Assembly (NCBI RefSeq): GCF_007845675.1
Contig: NZ_VOBR01000021.1
Coordinates: forward strand, 89,672-153,671
DNA length: 64,000 bases
Direction of reading: 5' to 3'
DNA from: Lentzea tibetensis
GTDB lineage: Bacteria; Actinomycetota; Actinomycetes; Mycobacteriales; Pseudonocardiaceae
The translations under genes were made by a program, and so were the position numbers. The notes below the pieces were generated by a model, which worked only from the letters and a program-made list of their open reading frames with translations, had not been told where the DNA came from and made no database searches. This document shows, piece after piece, positions 58,294 through 64,000 of this stretch (position 1 is the stretch's first letter; the number at the start of each line of letters is the position of its first letter).

Positions 58294-59652
58294 GTGGGCG
58301 TGCGCGACCTGTCCGGCATCGTCAAGGCCTACGACATCCGCGGAGTCGTGGGCGAGCAGTTGGACGCGGATGTGGTGCGCGACTTCGGCGCGGCGTTCGC
58401 TCGTCTGGTCGGCGGCCCCGCCGTCGTCATCGGTCACGACATGCGTGACTCCTCGCCCGGCCTCGCGGCCGCGTTCGCGGAGGGTGTCACCAAGCAGGGT
58501 GTCGACGTGGTGAGCATCGGGCTCGCCAGCACGGACATGCTGTACTTCGCCTCGGGCAAGCTGAACCTGCCGGGCGCCATGTTCACCGCCAGCCACAACC
58601 CGGCGCAGTACAACGGCATCAAGCTGTGCCGCGCGGGTGCGGCGCCGGTGGGGCAGGACACGGGGCTCGGTCAGATCCGCGAGGACGCCGAGAACGAGGT
58701 GCCGGACGCGGAGGGCGTCACGCCGGGCTCGCTGCAGGAACGCGACATGCTCAGCGAGTACGCGGCGTACCTGAACCAGCTGGTCGACCTCAGGCAGAAC
58801 CGTCAGCTCAAGATCGTCGTCGACGCGGGCAACGGCATGGGCGGCTACACGGTGCCCGAGGTCTTCGCCGGCCTGCCGTTCGAGATCATCCCGCTGTACT
58901 TCGAGCTGGACGGCAACTTCCCGAACCACGAGGCGAACCCGCTGGACCCGAAGAACATCGTCGACCTCCAGGCCAAGGTCAGGGAGGTCGGTGCGGACGC
59001 GGGTGTCGCCTTCGACGGTGACGCGGACCGCTGCTTCGTGGTCGACGAGCACGGCGAGCCGGTCAGCCCGAGCGCGATCACCGCGCTGGTGGCCGTGCGC
59101 GAGCTGAAGAAGGACCCCGGCGGCACGATCATCCACAACCTGATCACGTCGCACGCGGTGCCGGAGATCGTCACCGAGCACGGCGGCAAGGCCGTCCGCA
59201 CGCGCGTGGGCCACTCGTTCATCAAGGAGGAGATGGCCAGGACCGGCGCCATCTTCGGCGGTGAGCACTCCGCGCACTACTACTTCCGCGACTTCTGGCG
59301 CGCGGACACCGGCATGCTGGCCGCGCTGCACGTGCTGGCCGCGCTGGGTGAGCAGGACAGTCCGCTGAGCGACATCACGCGTGACTACGCGCGGTACGCG
59401 GCGTCCGGCGAGGTCAACTCCACGGTCACCGACCAGGCCGGCCGCCTGAAGGCGATCAAGGACACCTACGGTGCCAAGGACGGCGTCACGCTCGACGAGC
59501 TGGACGGTCTCACCGTCGCACTGCCGGACGGGTCGTGGTTCAACCTGCGGGCCAGCAACACCGAGCCGCTCCTGCGCCTGAACGTCGAAGCCGCCACTCC
59601 CGAGGCCGTCGCCGCACTGCGCGACGAGGTCCTCGCGATCGTGCGGGCCTGA
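58294..59652 (+). CDS. manB: Phosphomannomutase/phosphoglucomutase
   Basis: 452 residues, GTG start. Phosphohexomutase signature parts: GIVKAYDIRGVVG, active serine in MFTASHNPAQYNGIK, metal loop AFDGDADRC, sugar loop GGEHSAHYYFRD and phosphate loop RASNTEPLLRLNVE. It converts mannose-6-P to mannose-1-P (and probably the glucose pair). With the manA product downstream and the GDP-mannose pyrophosphorylase at 45.9 kb it makes up the GDP-mannose route for envelope mannosylation. Matches Rv3257c in place. The Trm112 gene starts 11 bases later. Confidence 0.96.
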   Translation: MGVRDLSGIVKAYDIRGVVGEQLDADVVRDFGAAFARLVGGPAVVIGHDMRDSSPGLAAAFAEGVTKQGVDVVSIGLASTDMLYFASGKLNLPGAMFTASHNPAQYNGIKLCRAGAAPVGQDTGLGQIREDAENEVPDAEGVTPGSLQERDMLSEYAAYLNQLVDLRQNRQLKIVVDAGNGMGGYTVPEVFAGLPFEIIPLYFELDGNFPNHEANPLDPKNIVDLQAKVREVGADAGVAFDGDADRCFVVDEHGEPVSPSAITALVAVRELKKDPGGTIIHNLITSHAVPEIVTEHGGKAVRTRVGHSFIKEEMARTGAIFGGEHSAHYYFRDFWRADTGMLAALHVLAALGEQDSPLSDITRDYARYAASGEVNSTVTDQAGRLKAIKDTYGAKDGVTLDELDGLTVALPDGSWFNLRASNTEPLLRLNVEAATPEAVAALRDEVLAIVRA

Positions 59653-59662
59653 GGGGGACAAC

Positions 59663-59860
59663 GTGGCCGTACAGCTCGAAGCCCAGCTGCTGGAGATCCT
59701 CGCCTGCCCGTGCCCGGAGCACGCGCCGTTGCAGGTGGGCACGCCGGACGACCCAGAGGCAGACTTCCTCACGTGCACGGCGTGCCGCCGGTCCTTCCCG
59801 GTCCGCGACGGCATCCCGGTGTTGCTGCTGGACGAGGCTGTCGAACCCTCAGCGGAGTGA
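59663..59860 (+). CDS. Trm112 family protein
   Basis: 65 residues, GTG start. The Trm112/UPF0434 fold: LLEILACPCPEHAPLQ, then FLTCTACRRSFPVRDGIPVLL with CxxC and the conserved DGIPVLL. It carries a Cys pair for a zinc site. In eukaryotes Trm112 activates methyltransferases; the bacterial role is unclear. Its stop overlaps the next GTG. Confidence 0.9.
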   Translation: MAVQLEAQLLEILACPCPEHAPLQVGTPDDPEADFLTCTACRRSFPVRDGIPVLLLDEAVEPSAE

Positions 59861-60927
59861 CCACGGTGCTGGACGACACCCTGCTCGACGACCCGACGAG
59901 GCTCGCCGACGCGGACACCGGCGGCTGGCTGCGCGCCGCTGCCCGCGCGGGCGCGCAGGTCCGGTCGACGGCCGAGGCCGCCGCCGAGGCCGGCGTCGAG
60001 CGGATCTTCTCCGAACGCCCGCGCGCGGTCGTGCTCGTCGTCAGGCCCGGTGTGGGCCTGGCGGTGGCGCACCTCGTCGCGGCGCTGCTCGGTCCCGCCT
60101 GCCCGGTGCCGGTGGTCGTGTCCGACGACGTGCCGCCCTGGGTGGGCGCGCTCGACGTCGTGCTGACGCACACCGAGGACCCCGGCGATCGTGAGCTCGC
60201 CGAGTCGATCGACCGCGCGTGCCGTCGTGGCGCGCGGGTGCTGCTGACCGCGCCGAACGAGGGCCCGGTCGCCGCGGCCGCCGCGGGCAAGGCCGTGCTG
60301 CTGCCGCCGCGAATCACCGTGCCGCCCGGCTTCAGCTACCCGCGGGCGCTCGCCGCCTGGCTGACGGTGCTGAAGTCGCTCGGCCTGGTGAAGGTCGAGG
60401 TCGCGCAGATCGCGGACGAACTGGACCGCGAGGCCGAGCGCGACCACCCGATGCACGAGTCGTTCGTGAACCCGGCGAAGTCGCTGGCGTTGCGCGTGGC
60501 AGACCGGGTGCCGCTGCTGTGGGGCCTGGACGACGTGGCCACCGCGGTCGGCGTGCACGGCGCGAACGTGCTGGCGGGCTACGCCGGTGTCGCGTCGGAC
60601 GTCGCGGGGTACCCGCAGGCGCTGACCCGGCCCGTGCTGCACCGCCGCGCGGTGCAGGGCACATCGGGCGCGGACCTGTTCGCGGACCCGGAAGACGAAC
60701 AGGGCGGGCTCGTGCGCGTGCTGTTGCTCGCCGTGCGCCAGGGCCCGGCCGCCGAGGCCGCGCGCCGGGCCGCCGAAGACACCTTGCCGGGAGCAGACGT
60801 GCTTGAGCCGGCCGAGGAAGTGACGGGTGGCGACGCCGTGTGCGCGGCGCTGCTCGCGTTGCGGTTCGAGCTGGCCGCGCTGTACCTGGGACTCGCCGCG
60901 GGCTCGCTCGGCGGCAACCCCTACTGA
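59857..60927 (+). CDS. SIS-domain-like/TobH-type phosphosugar protein
   Basis: 356 residues from GTG 59857 (GTGA overlap). The N-terminus has a Rossmann-like sugar isomerase (SIS) layout: VVLVVRPGVGLAVAHLVAALL, VVVSDDVPPW, RGARVLLTAPNEGPVAAAA. The C-terminal half continues as in bacterial phosphoglucose/phosphomannose isomerase-like domains (NPAKSLALRVADRVPLLWG). In M. tuberculosis the equivalent gene (Rv3256c) is annotated TobH-like. Standing between phosphomannomutase and manA it probably acts on a phosphosugar; whether it is active is not clear. Confidence 0.8.
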   Translation: MTTVLDDTLLDDPTRLADADTGGWLRAAARAGAQVRSTAEAAAEAGVERIFSERPRAVVLVVRPGVGLAVAHLVAALLGPACPVPVVVSDDVPPWVGALDVVLTHTEDPGDRELAESIDRACRRGARVLLTAPNEGPVAAAAAGKAVLLPPRITVPPGFSYPRALAAWLTVLKSLGLVKVEVAQIADELDREAERDHPMHESFVNPAKSLALRVADRVPLLWGLDDVATAVGVHGANVLAGYAGVASDVAGYPQALTRPVLHRRAVQGTSGADLFADPEDEQGGLVRVLLLAVRQGPAAEAARRAAEDTLPGADVLEPAEEVTGGDAVCAALLALRFELAALYLGLAAGSLGGNPY

Positions 60928-60943
60928 GGAGCTGAACGGAACA

Positions 60944-62158
60944 GTGGACCTGCTGCACAACGCGGTGAGGCCGTATGCGTGGGGGTCGCGCACGGCCATC
61001 GCCGAGCTGCTGGGCAAGGAGGTGCCCACACCGCACCCGGAGGCCGAGCTGTGGATGGGCGCCCACCCCGGCGACCCGTCGCGGATCGTGGGTGCGGACG
61101 GTGTCGAGCGCTCGCTGCTCGACCTGCTGTCCGCCGACCCGGACGGCCAGCTCGGCACGCGCTGCGCGAACCGCTGGGGCACCCGGCTGCCGTTCCTGCT
61201 GAAGGTGCTCGCCGCCGAGGAGGCGCTGAGCCTCCAGGCCCACCCGTCCGCCGAGCAGGCCGCGCAGGGTTTCGCGGCCGAGGAGTCCGCGGGCGTCCCG
61301 CGCGACTCGGCGATCCGCAACTACAAGGACCCGGCCGCGAAGCCGGAGCTGATCTGCGCGTTGACGGAGTTCCACGCGCTGGCCGGTTTCCGCGAGCCGC
61401 ACCGCACCGTGACGTTCCTGCGCACGCTGGACGTGCCGGAGTTCGCGCCGTACACCGAGCTGCTCGCCGCCCAGCCGGACTCGGGCGGCCTGCGCGCGCT
61501 GTTCACGACGCTGATCACGTTGCCGCAGACGGCGCTCGGCGCGCTGTTGCCGCACGTGCTGGACGCGTGCGTGCTGCACGTGAAGGAGCACGGCGAGTTC
61601 GACGCCGAGTGCCGCACGATCCTGGAGCTGGGCGAGGCCTACCCCGGTGACGCGGGCGTGCTGGCGGCGTTGCTGCTCAACCGGATCGTGCTCCAGCCGG
61701 GCGACGCCATCCACCTGCCCGCGGGCAACCTGCACGCGTACCTGCACGGCACCGGCATCGAGATCCTGGCGAACTCGGACAACGTGCTGCGCTGCGGTCT
61801 CACGCCGAAGCACGTCGACGTGCCGGAACTGCTGCGCGTGCTGGACTTCACGTGCGGCGACATGCCGGTGCTGCGCGGCGAGGAGACCACGCCCGGCGTG
61901 AGCGTCTACCGCACGCCCGCGCCCGAGTTCGAGCTGTCGCGGCTGGAGGTGACCGGCGAGACGCGGGTCAACCACGACGGCCCGCAGATCATGCTGTGCA
62001 CGCGCGGTTCGGTGGAACTGGTCAGTGAGCTCGGAGACCGGCTCGAGCTGCTCCAGGGCCAGTCGGTCTGGCTCGCGGCGTCCGACCCGGCGGTTGTGGT
62101 GCGGCCCTCAGGCACCGAAAGTGCGCAGCTTTTCCGCGCCACCGCCGGCACCGACTAA
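60944..62158 (+). CDS. manA: Mannose-6-phosphate isomerase, class I
   Basis: 404 residues from GTG 60944. Cupin-type zinc enzyme: VRPYAWGSRTAIAELLG, ELWMGAHPGDPS, LSLQAHPSAEQA (zinc His), AKPELICALTEFHAL (zinc Glu), LQPGDAIHLPAGNLHAYL (zinc His) and the catalytic region ILANSDNVLRCGLTPKHVD. It interconverts fructose-6-P and mannose-6-P, feeding the phosphomannomutase. Same order as Rv3255c. Confidence 0.96.
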   Translation: MDLLHNAVRPYAWGSRTAIAELLGKEVPTPHPEAELWMGAHPGDPSRIVGADGVERSLLDLLSADPDGQLGTRCANRWGTRLPFLLKVLAAEEALSLQAHPSAEQAAQGFAAEESAGVPRDSAIRNYKDPAAKPELICALTEFHALAGFREPHRTVTFLRTLDVPEFAPYTELLAAQPDSGGLRALFTTLITLPQTALGALLPHVLDACVLHVKEHGEFDAECRTILELGEAYPGDAGVLAALLLNRIVLQPGDAIHLPAGNLHAYLHGTGIEILANSDNVLRCGLTPKHVDVPELLRVLDFTCGDMPVLRGEETTPGVSVYRTPAPEFELSRLEVTGETRVNHDGPQIMLCTRGSVELVSELGDRLELLQGQSVWLAASDPAVVVRPSGTESAQLFRATAGTD

Positions 62159-62215
62159 TGTGCTGCCTGACCGGAACCAGCCAGACAAAACGGACTTCCT
62201 GATCGGAGAGCGCGC

Positions 62216-63136
62216 GTGTCAGCAGGGGGCGGGACGAAGGCGATCGTCGCGGCGTTGGTGGCCAACGCAGGTATCGCGGCGGCCAAGTTCGTCGGATTCT
62301 TGATCACTGGTTCGTCGTCGATGCTGGCCGAGTCGGTGCACTCGGTCGCGGACACGTCCAACCAGGGCCTGCTGCTGCTCGGCCAGAAGACCGCACAGCG
62401 CAAGGCGACCACGCTGCACCCGTTCGGCTTCGGCCGCGACCGGTACTTCTACTCGTTCGTCGTGGCGCTGCTGCTGTTCAGCCTCGGCTCGGTCTTCGCG
62501 CTGTACGAGGGCATCCACAAGCTCCAGCACCCCGAGGCCCTGTCGTCGCCGTTCGTCGCGGTCGGCATCCTCGTCGTCGCGATCGGCCTGGAGACCTACA
62601 GCTTCATCACCGCCATCGGCGAGTCGAGGCTGATCAAGGGCAACGCGACGTGGTGGCAGTTCATCCGCCAGTCGCGCACCCCGGAGCTGCCGGTCGTGCT
62701 GCTGGAGGACGCGGGCGCGCTGATCGGCCTGGTGCTGGCCCTGTTCGGCGTCGGACTCGCCATGGTCACCGGCAACCCGGTGTTCGACGCGCTCGGCACC
62801 ATCGCGATCGGCGTGCTGCTGGGTGTCATCGCGGTCATCCTGATCATCGAGATGAAGTCGCTGCTGATCGGCGAGGGCGCCTCGGCGGCCGACCTCGACG
62901 TGATCGTCGACGAGATCGCCGCGGGCAAGGTGCAGCGCGTCATCCACATCAAGACGCAGTACATCGGCCCGGACGAGATGCTCGTCGCCGCGAAGATCGC
63001 GCTGGCGCCGGGCACCCCGCTCGACGAGGTCGCGCGGGCCATAGACGATGCGGAGCTGCGCGTGCGGAACAAGGTGCCGCAGGCCAAGCTCATCTACCTG
63101 GAGCCCGACCTCGACAGGTCGCTCGCGAAGTCCTGA
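62216..63136 (+). CDS. Cation diffusion facilitator family transporter
   Basis: 306 residues, GTG start. Six membrane helices: AALVANAGIAAAKFVGFLI, AESVHSVADTSNQ (metal HxxxD), the third and fourth helices, LLEDAGALIGLVLALFG (ExxxD-type partner as in SLC30A9-like members), and a C-terminal cytoplasmic domain (KVQRVIHIKTQYIGPDEML). Probably a divalent metal efflux protein; the ion cannot be told from sequence. It follows manA by 57 bases. Confidence 0.9.
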   Translation: MSAGGGTKAIVAALVANAGIAAAKFVGFLITGSSSMLAESVHSVADTSNQGLLLLGQKTAQRKATTLHPFGFGRDRYFYSFVVALLLFSLGSVFALYEGIHKLQHPEALSSPFVAVGILVVAIGLETYSFITAIGESRLIKGNATWWQFIRQSRTPELPVVLLEDAGALIGLVLALFGVGLAMVTGNPVFDALGTIAIGVLLGVIAVILIIEMKSLLIGEGASAADLDVIVDEIAAGKVQRVIHIKTQYIGPDEMLVAAKIALAPGTPLDEVARAIDDAELRVRNKVPQAKLIYLEPDLDRSLAKS

Positions 63137-63137
63137 C

Positions 63138-63857
63138 CTACCGGCGGACCGAAGCGAGGAAGCCGACCGCGGGAAGCGTGCCCGCGGCGATGCGGCGTTC
63201 CTCGGCTCGGCGGAGTGCGTTGAGTGCGTCGGGGACGCGGCTGGCCGGCTCGGTCCAGGCACCGCCTCGGCCGTCGAGCAGGCGCCACAGGATGGCCGTC
63301 TCCACTGTGGTCAGATCCGAGCCCGCGCGGTCCAGTGCGGCGAGCATGGCGGAGCCCTGGTGGAGTCGGTCGTGGCCGGTGACCCAGGTGGCGAGCAGGT
63401 CGTCGGCGGGGGTCTCGGCGGTGAGCAGGCCGGCGGCGACCAGCAGCGCGCAGTTGTCGTAGACGAACTCGGCGGCCGCGTGGTCCACGCGCTCCCAGGC
63501 GAACTCCTCGATGATGATCTGCCCGCTCGGGGCGAGCAACGTGGCGGCGTGGGCCAGGATGCCGTCCAGGTCTTCGGCGTGGTGCAGGGAGCGGGTGAAC
63601 AGCACGACGTCGTACTCGCCGGAGACGTCGTGGACGTCGGCCTGGATGACGGGCACGCCGCGCTCGCGAGTCGCGGCGGCCATCTCGGCGTTGCGATCCA
63701 GGCCGGTGACCTCGTAGCCCTCGTCGGCCAGTGCGGCGGCCAGCGCGCCGCGGCCGCAGCCGACCTCGAGCACCCGCGCCGGCGGTGCGGGCAGCAGCGG
63801 CTTCAGGTGGGTGAGGGTGTGGGGGACGGCAACGGTGGAGAGATCCATTCGGGCCAC
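63138..63857 (-). CDS. Class I SAM-dependent methyltransferase
   Basis: 239 residues (GTG 63857; ATG 63848 also possible). SAM-binding motif I VLEVGCGRGALAAAL, acidic end of strand 2 VTGLDRN, motif II-like YDVVLFTRSLHHAEDLDG and IIIEEFAW after. Substrate unknown; the C-terminal half is helical with no specific match. It ends convergent with, and one base from, the cation transporter, and its start sits by the transposon end at the window edge. Confidence 0.88.
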   Translation of the reverse strand: MARMDLSTVAVPHTLTHLKPLLPAPPARVLEVGCGRGALAAALADEGYEVTGLDRNAEMAAATRERGVPVIQADVHDVSGEYDVVLFTRSLHHAEDLDGILAHAATLLAPSGQIIIEEFAWERVDHAAAEFVYDNCALLVAAGLLTAETPADDLLATWVTGHDRLHQGSAMLAALDRAGSDLTTVETAILWRLLDGRGGAWTEPASRVPDALNALRRAEERRIAAGTLPAVGFLASVRR

Positions 63858-63863
63858 CCTAGG

Positions 63864-64000
63864 TGTATCTGGCCATCAGGTTGGTGACAGTCGGCTGATG
63901 GGCGGGCAGCCTCCGAGCGCGCTGTGGCGGCGTCGAGTGTTGTAGTACTCGAGCCAGGGAGCAAGGGCGGCAGTGCGCTCGGTGTTGCTGGTGAAGGCCT
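63864..64000. mobile_element. Edge of an IS481-like insertion sequence
   Basis: The transposase end is followed by a TGT-starting sequence at 63864 (TGTATCTGGCCATCAGG), the form of IS481 termini. The true boundary needs the other end. It lies 7 bases from the methyltransferase start. Confidence 0.5.
63876..64000 (-). CDS. IS481-type transposase, C-terminal end only
   Basis: The minus strand encodes 41 residues before TGA at 63876, including APWLEYYNTRRRHSALGG and PPISRL, the hallmark end of the rve integrase core in IS481/IS3-type transposases. The 5' part is outside the window, so integrity is unknown. Confidence 0.82.
   Translation of the reverse strand, partial: AFTSNTERTAALAPWLEYYNTRRRHSALGGCPPISRLSPT

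Noticed and set aside
58282-61320. A 1012-codon open frame on the minus strand
   Set aside because: Antisense to the phosphomannomutase, Trm112 and SIS genes, which have clear family motifs.

Overview
The window is high-GC chromosomal DNA from a filamentous actinomycete, most likely family Pseudonocardiaceae (Lentzea/Saccharothrix/Actinosynnema-like). This placement is inferred from GTG/TTG starts, 4-base GTGA/ATGA gene overlaps, WhiB, SARP, F420 and LCP genes, and gene order. Gene content follows a conserved actinobacterial core that I recognise from Mycobacterium tuberculosis Rv3255c-Rv3277: gtrA, purK-purE, fadE25-like, TIGR03089, LCP, rmlB/rmlD, wbbL, GDP-mannose pyrophosphorylase, fbiA/fbiB, whiB2-type, zincin, DUF3499, phosphomannomutase, TobH-like/SIS, manA. 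Lineage-specific blocks interrupt that core.

Layout. 0-5 kb: a truncated pentapeptide-repeat-type gene, two overlapping gtrA paralogues, and an ECF sigma factor with a very long C-terminal extension opposite a GGDEF-like gene. 5.3-9.7 kb: a YtrA-type GntR regulator with a perfect operator and a five-gene ABC cassette (ATPase-permease-permease-ATPase-permease). 9.5-11.2 kb: an SDR and an XRE/MmyB-type regulator. 11.2-12.7 kb: a DUF222-HNH endonuclease gene enclosed by 86-bp inverted repeats ending in hairpins, a candidate mobile element. 12.8-16.6 kb: purK-purE, an acyl-CoA dehydrogenase and a membrane-anchored protein of unknown function. 16.6-19.3 kb: an ArsR-ArsC fusion with a VOC protein, an ArsR/SRPBCC pair and DoxX. 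19.3-24.7 kb: TIGR03089, two LCP enzymes and rmlB-rmlD.

24.7-35.6 kb: a patatin, then a tightly coupled biosynthetic operon of an MIO-type aromatic amino acid lyase/mutase, zinc alcohol dehydrogenase, a 19-codon micro-ORF, AMP-forming ligase, a carrier protein with a degenerate extra domain, SDR, and a group D flavin monooxygenase whose gene carries a TTA codon. A SARP-NB-ARC-TPR regulator and a secreted I36-type inhibitor follow. No product can be assigned. This operon and the HNH element are the strongest candidates for undescribed systems.

35.6-47.8 kb: a cell-envelope glycan block with six glycosyltransferases in all (one a GT2-GT4 fusion, one WbbL-like), three tandem paralogous membrane proteins, a DUF4396 membrane protein under a CsoR-type copper operator, GDP-mannose pyrophosphorylase, and an AlkA-like glycosylase. 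47.8-48.4 kb is a decayed stretch holding HNH and NUDIX remnants.

48.4-64 kb: NUDIX-fbiB-fbiA (F420 synthesis), an M50 protease, a WhiB2-type regulator with a good promoter, a giant GT2-membrane fusion, a DUF5937/HTH regulator, a secreted protein, the zincin, DUF3499, phosphomannomutase, Trm112, TobH-like/SIS and manA mannose operon, a cation diffusion facilitator, a methyltransferase, and the end of an IS481-type transposase at the right edge. The envelope genes fit together: mannose and rhamnose nucleotide sugars (manA, phosphomannomutase, GDP-Man pyrophosphorylase, rmlB/D) feed the glycosyltransferases, and LCP enzymes attach finished glycans to peptidoglycan.
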